The position numbers were made by a program, and so were the translations under genes. The notes beneath the pieces were generated by a model. It was given only the letters and a program-made list of their open reading frames with translations. It was not told the DNA's origin and made no database searches. Positions 37,814 to 45,830 of a DNA stretch of 64,000 nucleotides are shown piece by piece; position 1 is the stretch's first letter, and each line of letters starts with the position of its first letter. The DNA comes from Pseudoduganella guangdongensis (GTDB lineage: Bacteria > Pseudomonadota > Gammaproteobacteria > Burkholderiales > Burkholderiaceae_D), in assembly GCF_009857475.1 (NCBI RefSeq), contig NZ_WWCJ01000001.1:62001-126000 (forward strand), written 5' to 3'.

Positions 37814-38494
37814 ATGATGCTGCATATCCCCGGCGTGCTGACGCCGGAACAAGTCAAGTACTTCCGCCAACGCCTGGCCGCCGCCGATTGGATCGATGGC
37901 CGCGCCAGCGTGGGATCACAGGGGGCGCAGGTCAAGCGCAACCGCCAGATCGCGGAAGGGACGCCGCTGGCGCTGGAACTCGGGGATATCATCATCAAGG
38001 CGCTGGCGTCCAACCCGCTGTTTTACTCGGCGGCTTTGCCGCGCAAGATTCTGCCGCCTTACTTTAATAGCTATGCCGGCGGGGAGACCTACGGCCTGCA
38101 TATCGACGGCGCGATCCGGCATATGGTCGGGAGCTCGGATGTGATGCGCTCGGATGTGTCCACCACGGTGTTCTTGTCCGATCCGGAGGAGTATGAGGGC
38201 GGCGAGCTGACGGTGATGGATAACTACGGTGCGCATGAGGTGAAGCTGCCGGCGGGGGATGCGATTGTGTATCCGGCCAGCAGTGTGCATCGGGTGAATC
38301 CGGTGACCTCGGGCGAGCGCGTGGCGTCGTTCTTGTGGACGCAGTCGATGGTGCGGGATGATTGGCAACGCACGATGCTGTTTGAGCTGGACCAGAATAT
38401 CCAGAAGCTGCGCGGGCAGCATGGGGATGGCGAGGCGACTGTGGGACTGGCGGGCCACTATCACAACCTGCTGCGGATGTGGGCTGACCTTTAA
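37814..38494 (+). CDS. piuC: Fe(II)/2-oxoglutarate-dependent PKHD-type hydroxylase
   Basis: A 226-residue PiuC/YbiX-family dioxygenase, regularly encoded beside Fiu/PiuA-type receptors and iron-regulated. The iron triad is visible: HxD in [11 protein letters not shown] (about 95-97) and distal His in SSVHRVNPV (about 157), with the 2-oxoglutarate Arg in GERVASFLW. Its substrate is not known; a role in siderophore handling is inferred from context. It is co-transcribed with the receptor (2-base gap). Its TAA stop is immediately followed by the CCCGGCAAACC box of a palindromic element. Confidence 0.94.
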   Translation: MMLHIPGVLTPEQVKYFRQRLAAADWIDGRASVGSQGAQVKRNRQIAEGTPLALELGDIIIKALASNPLFYSAALPRKILPPYFNSYAGGETYGLHIDGAIRHMVGSSDVMRSDVSTTVFLSDPEEYEGGELTVMDNYGAHEVKLPAGDAIVYPASSVHRVNPVTSGERVASFLWTQSMVRDDWQRTMLFELDQNIQKLRGQHGDGEATVGLAGHYHNLLRMWADL

Positions 38495-38533
38495 CCCGGC
38501 AAACCAGTGTCAGACCCAAGGGTCTGACACTGG
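38491..38533 (+). repeat. Double-hairpin palindromic element, copy 4
   Basis: The TTTAA end contains the piuC stop; the box CCCGGCAAACC (38495-38505) overlaps arms CCAGTGTCAGACCC (38504-38517) and GGGTCTGACACTGG (38520-38533) with loop AA, a perfect 14-bp stem. Confidence 0.88.
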
Positions 38534-38539
38534 AAATGC

Positions 38540-38575
38540 AAACGCCGCGGCTTCGATCGAAGTCCGCGGCGTTTT
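38540..38575. terminator. Bidirectional rho-independent terminator between piuC and tonB
   Basis: Arms AAACGCCGCGG (38540-38550) and CCGCGGCGTTT (38564-38574) enclose a second palindrome CTTCGATCGAAG. A GTTTT tail follows on the plus strand and an AAA run precedes on the other side. It lies between two repeat elements in the convergent gap. Confidence 0.75.
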
Positions 38576-38581
38576 CACATT

Positions 38582-38622
38582 GGGGTCCGGCCCTTGGGCC
38601 GTACCCCGGTTTCCCGGGTTTA
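38582..38622 (-). repeat. Double-hairpin palindromic element, copy 5 (diverged core)
   Basis: Arms GGGGTCCGGCCC (38582-38593) and GGGCCGTACCCC (38596-38607) with one mismatch and loop TT. On the minus strand CCCGGGAAACC makes a CCCGG/CCGGG mini-hairpin with a GAAA tetraloop and directly follows the tonB stop TAA (38622-38620). Confidence 0.85.
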
Positions 38623-39297
38623 AGAAATCTGGAAATTAATCGGCACCACCACATACACCGGCTGCGCCTTGCCATCTTCCACATAAGGTTTGAACAGCGC
38701 GCGCATCACCGCCGCGCGGCCCGCTTCATCCAGGTTGGACGAGCCGGACGACTTCTGCACCGAAGCCTGCTCCGCATAGCCCTTCTCATTCACCAGCACG
38801 CGCAAGGTCACCACGCCGGTCTCGCCCATGCGGCGCGACACCGACGGATACACCGGCTGCGGTGCCCGAATATATTCAACAGCGGAAATCACGCGCGGAC
38901 CAGCCGGCGCGGCCGGGGCCGCAGGCGCGCTGCTCACCGGCGCCGCAGCCACCGGCGTGCTCGGCGCGGCTTCCACCACGCGCGCCTGGGAAGGCGGCGG
39001 GGTGATGGTGTTTTCGATAACGATAGGCAGCATTGGCAGCGGCGGCGGGGTAATGGAAGGCGCTTTCGGCGCGACTTCTACCGTCTTGGGCTGCGAGGCG
39101 GGGGGCGGTGGCGGAGCGGCCACGAACTTGACTTCAACGATTTCGGGCATGCGATCAACCAGGCGATGCATGGTGCCGTTGGCAATGGCGTAGCCCAGGA
39201 TGGCATGCAGGGCGACGACAACCGCGATCTTGGTCAGCTTGTCGCTGCCTTTGGCGCGGCCATAAGCACCGCCGCTCGGGAATGTCATCGATTGCAT
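38620..39297 (-). CDS. tonB: TonB energy transducer
   Basis: A 225-residue inner-membrane protein that transmits proton-motive force to outer-membrane receptors. It has one N-terminal membrane anchor (about 22-42), a Pro/Ala-rich periplasm-spanning segment (about 60-135; APPPPPASQPK and similar) and the TonB C-terminal domain (about 140-225; YPSVSRRMGETGVVTLRVLVNEKG). No exbB/exbD is adjacent. AAGGAGC lies seven bases before the ATG. bfd is ten bases upstream in the same operon, under a Fur box. Its stop codon falls in a repeat element. Confidence 0.93.
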   Translation of the reverse strand: MQSMTFPSGGAYGRAKGSDKLTKIAVVVALHAILGYAIANGTMHRLVDRMPEIVEVKFVAAPPPPPASQPKTVEVAPKAPSITPPPLPMLPIVIENTITPPPSQARVVEAAPSTPVAAAPVSSAPAAPAAPAGPRVISAVEYIRAPQPVYPSVSRRMGETGVVTLRVLVNEKGYAEQASVQKSSGSSNLDEAGRAAVMRALFKPYVEDGKAQPVYVVVPINFQIS

Positions 39298-39307
39298 ACA
39301 GCGCTCC

Positions 39308-39517
39308 TTACACGGTCAGTGATGGGCGCTTGAGCACAGTCTCCTGCAGTCCGCTGCCCAGATGTTCATCCAGCACTTCCACTGCGTAGCTGAGGCAATT
39401 GCCGCAGCAGGTGGCCACGCCGAGCGCTTCGCGCAACTCGTCCATGGAGCTGATACCCATATCTATGGCTTGACGGATTTCACGATCAGAGATGTTGTTG
39501 CAGACACAAACGATCAT
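39308..39517 (-). CDS. bfd: Bacterioferritin-associated ferredoxin
   Basis: A 69-residue [2Fe-2S] protein that reduces bacterioferritin cores to release iron. The four ligands are Cys4, Cys6, Cys38 and Cys41 (CVCNNIS and CCGNC), matching the Bfd pattern. It is first in a bfd-tonB operon with a near-perfect Fur box about 45 bases upstream, and the partner bfr lies 4 kb away in the window. Confidence 0.95.
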   Translation of the reverse strand: MIVCVCNNISDREIRQAIDMGISSMDELREALGVATCCGNCLSYAVEVLDEHLGSGLQETVLKRPSLTV

Positions 39518-39557
39518 TTTCGAAATTACCTTCTGGCTAAGATTGCGATTCCGTTAT

Positions 39558-39572
39558 TGAGAATCATTATCA
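39558..39572. promoter_or_regulatory. Fur box between bfd and feoA
   Basis: TGAGAATCATTATCA differs from the 7-1-7 Fur consensus at a single position. It lies 41 bases upstream of the bfd start and 102 upstream of feoA, so it mainly serves bfd-tonB and possibly both. Confidence 0.88.
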
Positions 39573-39619
39573 TTACGGTTCCCATTCTACCCGAACCGGA
39601 ATACAATGCAAGCCGTATT

Positions 39620-39634
39620 CGAAAACAATTCTCA
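39620..39634. promoter_or_regulatory. Weaker Fur-box-like site upstream of feoA
   Basis: CGAAAACAATTCTCA (reverse complement TGAGAATTGTTTTCG) matches the Fur 7-1-7 pattern at about 10 of 14 positions. It is 40 bases before the feoA ATG and overlaps AT-rich promoter-like sequence. Confidence 0.55.
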
Positions 39635-39673
39635 TTTATAATGAGGCGGTTGTTACGCCCTGGAAAGTTCGCC

Positions 39674-39946
39674 ATGACCCTTGCTCCTACCTTGATTAAG
39701 CTTGATTCCCTGTCGGTGGGGCAGAGCGGAACCGTGGTCCATATTGCTCCGGGAAATCCCCAAGATACCGAAGACGGCGCCGACCTGGCCCGTCGCTTGA
39801 TGGAGCTGGGTTTCGTGCCCGGTGAGCGCATCCGCATGTTGAAACGCGGCTTGCCTGGCGGCGAACCGCTCGCCATCAAAGTCGGCAACGCCACCTTTGC
39901 ATTGCGCCGCTTTGAGGCTGCGCTGATCTCGATTCAACCGGAATAA
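39674..39946 (+). CDS. feoA: Ferrous iron transport protein A
   Basis: A 90-residue SH3-like cytosolic accessory protein for FeoB. Typical segments are LDSLSVGQSGTVVHI, ARRLMELGFVPGERIRMLKRG and GEPLAIKVGNATFALRRFEAALI. GGAAAG lies before ATG 39674; an in-frame ATG at 39641 would add 11 residues without a better ribosome site. It precedes feoB by three bases, in the usual feoAB order. Confidence 0.95.
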   Translation: MTLAPTLIKLDSLSVGQSGTVVHIAPGNPQDTEDGADLARRLMELGFVPGERIRMLKRGLPGGEPLAIKVGNATFALRRFEAALISIQPE

Positions 39947-39949
39947 ATA

Positions 39950-41839
39950 ATGGGTGCAGTAGAAAAGGCCGCGCCAGTTGTCGCGCAGCAGCCAATGGTC
40001 GCCCTGTTGGGCAACCCGAATTGCGGCAAGACCGCTTTGTTCAACCGCCTGACCGGCGCGCGCCAGAAAGTCGCCAACTATGCCGGCGTGACCATCGAGC
40101 GCAAGGAAGGCTTGTTTACCTCGACGGCGGGCAACAGCTTCCGCCTGCTGGACCTGCCGGGCGCCTACAGCCTGTCGGCCCACACCCCTGACGAGGAAAT
40201 CACGCGCGACGTGGTGGCCGGCCTGCGCGCCGGCGAGCGTTCGCCGGACGTGGTGGCCTGCGTGGTGGACGCCACCAACCTGCGCCTGAACCTGCGCCTG
40301 GTGCTGGAGATCAAGCGCCTGGGCCTGCCGATGGTGCTGTGCCTGAATATGGTCGATGTGGCGCAAAAGCGCGGCATCGTGATCGACACCGCCCGCCTGT
40401 CGCAGGAACTGGGCATGCCGGTGGTGGAAACCGTGGCCGTCAAGACCGGCGGCGAAAAAGCCCTGGTCGACGCGCTGGACGCCATGTGGCCGGTGCACCA
40501 GAGCCAGGCCAACCCGCTGTCGGCGATCGACGCCGTGTCGGTGGAAGAGACCCAGCGCGAAGTGCGCCGCATCCTGGCGCTGGCCGTGAAGGATGCCGAC
40601 GACCGCGGCAACCGCTCCGAGAAGATCGACCATTTCGTGCTGCACCCGGTGATCGGCCCGGTCATCCTGGCGCTGCTGATGTTCTGCGTATTCCAGGCCG
40701 TGTTCAGCTGGGCCGAAACGCCGATGGACATGATCAGCGGCGGCGTGGAAGGCCTGGGCGCCATGCTGAAAGAGCATATGGCCGACGGCGTGCTGCGTTC
40801 CCTGCTGGTGGACGGTGTGCTGGGCGGCGTGGGCGCCGTGCTGGTGTTCCTGCCGCAGATCCTGATCCTGTTCTTCTTCATTTTGGTGCTGGAAGACTGC
40901 GGCTACCTGCCGCGTGCCGCCTTCCTGCTGGACCGCCTGATGGGCGGCGTCGGCCTGTCCGGCCGCGCCTTCATCCCGCTGCTGTCGTCGTTCGCTTGCG
41001 CCATTCCGGGCGTGATGGCGGCGCGCACCATCCAGAACCCGCGCGACCGCATCGTGACCATCATGATCGCGCCGCTGATGACTTGCTCGGCGCGCCTGCC
41101 GATCTACGCGCTGGTGATCGCCGCCTTCATCCCGGACCGCGAAGTCTGGGGCGTGTTCAACCTGCAAGGCCTGGTGCTGTTCTGCCTGTACTTCGCCGGC
41201 ATCATTTCCGCCATGGCGGTGGCCTGGGTCATGAAGCGTTTCATGGGCACCAAGCGCAATCGTCCGCTGATGCTGGAACTGCCCGCCTACCACTGGCCGC
41301 ATATGCGCAACCTGGCGATTGGCCTGTACGAACGCGCCAAGATCTTCCTGATGCGCGTCGGTACCACCATCCTGACCTTGATGGTGCTGCTGTGGGCCCT
41401 GTCCAGCTTCCCGGGCGCACCGGAAGGCGCGACCCAGCCCGCCATCTACTACAGCGTGGCCGGCATGCTGGGCCGTGCGCTGGAATTCATCTTCGCGCCG
41501 ATCGGCTTCAACTGGCAGATCTGCATTGCGCTGGTGCCGGGCATGGCCGCGCGTGAAGTGGCGGTGGGCGCGCTGGGTACCGTGTACGCGCTGTCGCAGA
41601 CCGGCGACGAGCTGGCGACCTCGCTGGCGCCGGTGATCGCCTCCGGCTGGGGCATGCCGACCGCGCTGGCGCTGCTGGCCTGGTACGTGTTCGCGCCGCA
41701 GTGCCTGTCCACCCTGTCCGTGGTGCGCCGCGAAACCAATTCGATGAAGTACCCGCTGATCATGGCCGGCTATATGTTCGCGCTGGCCTATGTCGCAACC
41801 TTCATCACCTACCGCACCGCACTGGCGCTGGGAGCCTGA
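39950..41839 (+). CDS. feoB: Ferrous iron transporter B
   Basis: FeoB imports Fe(II) across the inner membrane and carries an N-terminal G domain. The 629-residue protein shows G1 GNPNCGKT (21-28), a G2 region NYAGVTIERKEG, G3 DLPGAYSL and G4 LNMVD. A helical spacer and the gate region follow (two repeats, VFLPQILILFFFILVLEDCGYLPRAAF and SCAIPGVMAARTI) with about 8-10 membrane helices. It is shorter than E. coli FeoB (773) but typical of this bacterial group. It follows feoA and is Fur-linked through the upstream region. Confidence 0.96.
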   Translation: MGAVEKAAPVVAQQPMVALLGNPNCGKTALFNRLTGARQKVANYAGVTIERKEGLFTSTAGNSFRLLDLPGAYSLSAHTPDEEITRDVVAGLRAGERSPDVVACVVDATNLRLNLRLVLEIKRLGLPMVLCLNMVDVAQKRGIVIDTARLSQELGMPVVETVAVKTGGEKALVDALDAMWPVHQSQANPLSAIDAVSVEETQREVRRILALAVKDADDRGNRSEKIDHFVLHPVIGPVILALLMFCVFQAVFSWAETPMDMISGGVEGLGAMLKEHMADGVLRSLLVDGVLGGVGAVLVFLPQILILFFFILVLEDCGYLPRAAFLLDRLMGGVGLSGRAFIPLLSSFACAIPGVMAARTIQNPRDRIVTIMIAPLMTCSARLPIYALVIAAFIPDREVWGVFNLQGLVLFCLYFAGIISAMAVAWVMKRFMGTKRNRPLMLELPAYHWPHMRNLAIGLYERAKIFLMRVGTTILTLMVLLWALSSFPGAPEGATQPAIYYSVAGMLGRALEFIFAPIGFNWQICIALVPGMAAREVAVGALGTVYALSQTGDELATSLAPVIASGWGMPTALALLAWYVFAPQCLSTLSVVRRETNSMKYPLIMAGYMFALAYVATFITYRTALALGA

Positions 41840-41841
41840 TC

Positions 41842-42123
41842 ATGTGGCAGGAAATCATCGTCGGGTTTGTCGTGGCAGCCGCCGCGCTGCACGCGGCGAG
41901 GAAATACCTGCCATCCTCCGTGCGCGAGCGCATGGTGTTTGCCCTGGCGCGCCGCGGCCTGCCGCAAGACAAGCTGGCGCGCTTCTTCAAGACGGAAGCG
42001 AGCTGCGGCAGCGGCTGCGGCTCCTGCGGCAGCTGCGGCGATTCTTCGGCGCCGCCAGCGCCGCCCTCCGGCGACGGCGGCCCGGCGCGTCGCGTCATCA
42101 AACTGCATATCTCCAAAACTTGA
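41842..42123 (+). CDS. Small Cys-rich membrane protein next to feoB (DUF6587-like)
   Basis: A 93-residue protein with one N-terminal hydrophobic helix (about 3-18), a basic amphipathic stretch, then a compact cysteine cluster CGSGCGSCGSCG (about 55-66), a Pro/Gly linker and a basic VIKLHISKT end. ATG 41842 starts two bases after the feoB stop. By position it parallels the FeoC/Cys-rich Feo-associated proteins, and I associate it with DUF6587; homology to FeoC is not visible. Binding of iron or an Fe-S cluster by the cysteines is inference. Confidence 0.7.
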   Translation: MWQEIIVGFVVAAAALHAARKYLPSSVRERMVFALARRGLPQDKLARFFKTEASCGSGCGSCGSCGDSSAPPAPPSGDGGPARRVIKLHISKT

Positions 42124-42156
42124 TCTAGGGCATGTCGGCACCTAAAAGGTGTATCT

Positions 42157-42185
42157 ACAATGTGACTTATCGAAAGTTGCATTGT
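42157..42185. promoter_or_regulatory. Inverted repeat at the DUF2946 gene start (possible operator)
   Basis: ACAATGTGAC (42157-42166) and GTTGCATTGT (42176-42185) are 8/10 complementary with a nine-base spacer. The site reaches the GGGAG ribosome site of the following gene. It does not match the Fur consensus, so another metal-responsive regulator is possible. Confidence 0.45.
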
Positions 42186-42195
42186 GGGAGCCATC

Positions 42196-42534
42196 GTGGC
42201 CTGGAGCAGCAGACAAATCGCCAGTATCGTCAGGATCGCCTTGTTTGCGATGCTGATGGCGGTGTCCGCGCCGACCATTTCCACGGTATTGTCGGCCGCC
42301 TGCGGTGAGGCCACTGCCGCGCACTGCCACGCCCAGCCCAAAGCCCACCACCTGGCCCAGAAATGCGGCTACTGCACCGTGCAGGCCGACCTTCCCGCCG
42401 CGCCGCCGCTGCCGGCCGCCCAGGCGCTGGTCCTGCTGCTGCCGCAGCGCGCCGTGCCCGAGCTGCGGGCCACGGCGCCGGCCTCGCACCATGGCCAGCT
42501 CGCGCCGCCCCCGCGTGCCCCGCCTTTCGCCTGA
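42196..42534 (+). CDS. DUF2946-like exported protein
   Basis: A protein of about 112 residues with an N-terminal hydrophobic segment (VRIALFAMLMAVSAPTISTVL) and a following Cys/His cluster (ACGEATAAHCHAQ...HHLAQKCGYCTVQ) like the DUF2946 family, then a Pro-rich tail. DUF2946 proteins often precede TonB receptors and metal-uptake genes, and the HCH and CGYC motifs suggest metal binding; no activity is known. GGGAG at 42186-42190 sits five bases before GTG 42196; GTG 42184 is an alternative. The downstream receptor starts 71 bases after the stop. Confidence 0.65.
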   Translation: MAWSSRQIASIVRIALFAMLMAVSAPTISTVLSAACGEATAAHCHAQPKAHHLAQKCGYCTVQADLPAAPPLPAAQALVLLLPQRAVPELRATAPASHHGQLAPPPRAPPFA

Positions 42535-42605
42535 CTTCCCCGCGCCACCCATCCATTGCTTTGATTTGCCTTGCATTGCACGCGTCCTGGAAGAAAGGAA
42601 GCATC

Positions 42606-44891
42606 ATGAACACCCGTCTCATCCCCGTAGCCGCCGCGCTGCTGGCCGTCTTTTCCGCGCCCGCCCTGGCCGACCACGAAACCGAATCGCCGCTCAAGCT
42701 GGTGGGCACGGTGGTCATCGCCGGCAGCAACCCGACCTCGCTGCCGACCCAGATCCCGACCACCATCGAGGGCATCACCCGCCTGCAGATCGAAAACCAG
42801 ATCAACGCCTGTGATGCCGAAGACGCGTTGAAGTACCTGCCAAGCCTGCTGGTGCGCAAGCGTTACATCGGCGACTACAACCACGCCGTGCTCTCCACCC
42901 GCGCCTCGGGCACCGGCAACAGCGCGCGCTCGGCGGTGTATGCGGACGGCGTGCTGCTCTCGAACTACCTTGGCAACGGCGCCACCTTCGCGCCGCGCTG
43001 GGGCATGGTGGCGCCGGAGGAAATCGAGCGGGTGGACGTGCTGTACGGCCCTTTCTCGGCAGCCTACGGCGGCAACTCGGTGGGCGCGGTGGTCGATTAC
43101 CAGACCCGCATGCCCAAGCAGTTCGAAGCCCACGCCCGCGTGGCCTATGTCCACCAGCCTTTCGACCTGTACAACACCAGCGACAGCTTCGGCGCCAAGC
43201 AAGCCAGCATGTCGCTGGGCAGCCGGCATGGCGCCTGGTCCTGGTTCCTGAGCGTGAACCGCACCGACAGCGACGGCCAGCCGCAAACCTACACCACGCG
43301 CGCCATCGCGGCCGGCACTGCCGCCGCCGGCGTGCCGGTCAGCGGCGCCGTGGCCGACAAGGACCGCACCAAGCGCGATATCTACATCCTCGGCACGGCC
43401 ACGCAGTACCAAACGGTGCAGGACCACGCCAAGCTCAAAGTCGCTTACGACTTTTCGCCGACGGTGCGCGCCAGCTACTCGCTGGGATGGTGGCAGAACG
43501 ATTCCAGCGGCGCGCCCAACAGCTACCTGCGCGACGCCGCCGGCCAGCAGGTCTACAGCGGCCCGGTCACGATCAATGGCCGCGGCTTTACGCTGGCCGC
43601 ATCGGACTTCAATTCCTCGCAGGAGGAGCTGCGCCACCTGATGCACGGCTTGACCGTGAAGAGCAACACCAAGGGCGTGTTCGACTGGGAAGTGGCGGCC
43701 AGCCTGTACGACTACAGTCGCGACATCCTGCGCGCACCGACCGTCGCGCGCCCGGCAGCGGCCAATGGCGGCGCCGGCCGCATCGTCGACCAAAGCGGCA
43801 CCGGCTGGAACACCCTGTCGCTCAAGGGCGTCTGGCGCCCGGATGGCATGCGCGGCGCGCACATCGTCGATTTCGGCTACCAGCGCGCGGCGTACAAGCT
43901 GTCCACCATCGAGCGCCTCACCAGCGACTGGCTGAACGGCGCGCCCGGTGCGCGCAACCAGTCCTTCGCCGGCCGCACCAGCATCGACAGCCTGTATGTG
44001 CAGGACACCTGGCGCCTGGCGCCGGACTGGAAGGCCGTGCTCGGCGCGCGTTTCGAACACTGGCAAGGGCGCGATGGCGAAACCGCCAACGCCAGCAAGG
44101 TCGTGCAGCACGCCCGGCGCAGCGACAACTACGTTTCGCCCAAGGCGGCGCTGGCCTACCAGGCCAGCGATGACTGGACGATCAAGGCCTCGGCCGGCCG
44201 CGCCGTGCGCATGCCCACCGTATCCGAGCTGTACCAGGGCGGCATCAACAACGCCGGCACCCTGGTCAACAACGACCCGAACCTGAAAGCCGAACGCTCG
44301 TGGACCACGGAGCTGAGCGCCGAACGCCTGGCGGGCAGCTCCGCGCTGCGCCTGACCGCCTTCTTCGAGCGCAACCGCGACGCGCTGTATTCGCAAACCA
44401 ATGTGCTGGTCACGCCGAACGTGACCAATGTGCAGAACGTGGATCTGATCCGCACCCAGGGCCTGGAAAGCGCCTGGTCCGACGAGAATGTTTTGGTGGA
44501 AGGCCTCGACCTGCAGGCCAGCCTGACCTGGACCGATTCCAAGGTCAAGCGCAACGCCAACTTCCCCGCCAGCGTGGGTAAATGGCAGCCGCGCATCCCC
44601 GAGTGGCGCGCCAGCGCCGTGGCGACCTACCGCGTGAACGACAAGCTCACGGCCACCCTGGCGGCGCGTTACAGCGGCAAGCAGTACTCCACGCTGGACA
44701 ACACCGACATCAACGGCTTTGCCTACCAGGGTGCGAGCAAATACTTCACGGTCGATGCGCGCTTGCGCTACCGCATCGACAAGCGCTGGAGTGCCGCCTT
44801 CGGCATCGACAATGCCAACAACTACAAGTACTGGAACTTCCATCCATACCCACAGCGCTCTTACTCAGTGGAGGTGAAATTTGATTGGTAA
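42606..44891 (+). CDS. TonB-dependent outer-membrane receptor, substrate unknown
   Basis: A 761-residue receptor with signal peptide (1-22, ALA-DH), TonB-box-like KLVGTVVIAGS, a plug domain (about 50-160; DAEDALKYLPSLLVRKR, SARSAVYADGVLLSNYLG, RVDVLYGPFSAAYGGNSVGAVVDY) and a barrel ending SYSVEVKFDW. AAAGGAAG precedes ATG 42606. No Fur box was seen; an upstream inverted repeat and a Cys/His-rich DUF2946 protein hint at a metal other than iron, for example copper (weak inference). The next gene starts inside its last codons. Confidence 0.85.
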   Translation: MNTRLIPVAAALLAVFSAPALADHETESPLKLVGTVVIAGSNPTSLPTQIPTTIEGITRLQIENQINACDAEDALKYLPSLLVRKRYIGDYNHAVLSTRASGTGNSARSAVYADGVLLSNYLGNGATFAPRWGMVAPEEIERVDVLYGPFSAAYGGNSVGAVVDYQTRMPKQFEAHARVAYVHQPFDLYNTSDSFGAKQASMSLGSRHGAWSWFLSVNRTDSDGQPQTYTTRAIAAGTAAAGVPVSGAVADKDRTKRDIYILGTATQYQTVQDHAKLKVAYDFSPTVRASYSLGWWQNDSSGAPNSYLRDAAGQQVYSGPVTINGRGFTLAASDFNSSQEELRHLMHGLTVKSNTKGVFDWEVAASLYDYSRDILRAPTVARPAAANGGAGRIVDQSGTGWNTLSLKGVWRPDGMRGAHIVDFGYQRAAYKLSTIERLTSDWLNGAPGARNQSFAGRTSIDSLYVQDTWRLAPDWKAVLGARFEHWQGRDGETANASKVVQHARRSDNYVSPKAALAYQASDDWTIKASAGRAVRMPTVSELYQGGINNAGTLVNNDPNLKAERSWTTELSAERLAGSSALRLTAFFERNRDALYSQTNVLVTPNVTNVQNVDLIRTQGLESAWSDENVLVEGLDLQASLTWTDSKVKRNANFPASVGKWQPRIPEWRASAVATYRVNDKLTATLAARYSGKQYSTLDNTDINGFAYQGASKYFTVDARLRYRIDKRWSAAFGIDNANNYKYWNFHPYPQRSYSVEVKFDW

Positions 44892-45435
44892 CGCACTCGA
44901 ACTCGGCGAGTTCGAACTATGGTGCCACCCGCACGTGGCGGCGCACGACGGCAGCATTGCCAGCGTGCAGGCCGAAGTGCGCTGGCGCCGGCAGGATGGC
45001 CGGCTGGCCGCGCCCGGCGCCATCGCCCGCGCCTTCCCCACTGCGACCATGCAGGAGCTGTTCGTGCTGCACATGGTGTGCGATGCGCTGGCTGCGCTGC
45101 GCATGTGGAGCGCGGAAGGCTTCGAGCTGAATATTGTGCTGGCGCTGCCCGTGCCGCAGGCGAGGCTGGAGGCGCCAGGCACGCGTGGCTTGGTGGCCGG
45201 CTTGCTGGCCCAGGCCGGCCTGGCGCCAGCGCGCCTGGTGCTGCGGGGCAGCGTGGACGGGGCCTGCTGCGAAGTGGCCGACCTGCTCGACTGGCTGCGC
45301 GTGCGCGGCGCCGGTTGCGCGCAAGCGGCAGGGGAGTTCATCGCCACGCCGCAACCAGTCCATGTGCTGCCGGCTGCGCTGCGGCGCTGGCAAGCCAGCT
45401 ACGCGGTGATGAGCGCCGCCGACGCCTTCAGCTGA
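44881..45435 (+). CDS. Vestigial EAL-domain-like protein
   Basis: A 184-residue cytosolic protein beginning at TTG 44881 with a strong GGAGGTGA site in the receptor's last codons (11-base overlap). By eye it follows an EAL phosphodiesterase domain: ALELGEFELWCHPHV (ALexGelxLxyQPiv), VQAEVRWRRQDGRLAAPG (where EALlRW has become QAEVRW), LHMVCDALAAL, and a terminal GEFIATPQPVHVLPAALRRW like EAL C-termini. The EAL, N, ExxE and DDFG residues are lost and the centre is shortened, so no catalysis is expected. Similarity is visual only; a protein-interaction role is possible. Confidence 0.55.
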   Translation: MIGNALELGEFELWCHPHVAAHDGSIASVQAEVRWRRQDGRLAAPGAIARAFPTATMQELFVLHMVCDALAALRMWSAEGFELNIVLALPVPQARLEAPGTRGLVAGLLAQAGLAPARLVLRGSVDGACCEVADLLDWLRVRGAGCAQAAGEFIATPQPVHVLPAALRRWQASYAVMSAADAFS

Positions 45436-45799
45436 AATGCACCTGGCCGAAAAAACCGTATTGCAGGCTTTGCGCAATGCGGCTGGCCACGAGGCGGAAC
45501 TCTTCCGCCACGGCCGGCTCGAACAGACGCTCGACGGTCGCCTGGAATAGCGCCAGCCAGCGCTGGAAGTGCTGCGGCTGCACGCCCGGCAGCGCCATAT
45601 GCTTGCCATACACATTGCCCTGGAAGCTTTGGGTCTTCAGCATGGTGGTGCTCCAGAACTCCACCATGCGCGCCAGGTGCGGCTTCCAATCGTCGATGGC
45701 GGCATTGAACACCGGCCCCAGTTCCGGGTCGGCGCGCACGCCGTCATAGAACTCGTACACGAGCGTCGTGATGGATTCCTGGGTCAGTGGTAAAGTCAT
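45428..45799 (-). CDS. Group III truncated hemoglobin
   Basis: A 123-residue 2-on-2 globin with the group III (trHbP) pattern: ITTLVYEFYDGVRADPELGPVF in helices A-B, WKPHLARMVEFWSTTMLKT in helix E, YGKHMALPGVQPQHFQRWLALF with the proximal His, and FRLVASRIAQSLQYGFF at the end. Members bind O2, NO or peroxide; physiological roles are debated. AATGGAGCC precedes the ATG. It converges with the EAL-like gene (8-base overlap) and diverges from the GST at 45831. Confidence 0.92.
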   Translation of the reverse strand: MTLPLTQESITTLVYEFYDGVRADPELGPVFNAAIDDWKPHLARMVEFWSTTMLKTQSFQGNVYGKHMALPGVQPQHFQRWLALFQATVERLFEPAVAEEFRLVASRIAQSLQYGFFGQVHFS

Positions 45800-45830
45800 G
45801 GCTCCATTTTATCCTTTCGCGAGCGCACCC

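Noticed and set aside
42369..44843. An 824-codon open frame antisense to the second TonB receptor
   Set aside because: Shadow frame; the sense frame has signal peptide, plug and barrel.
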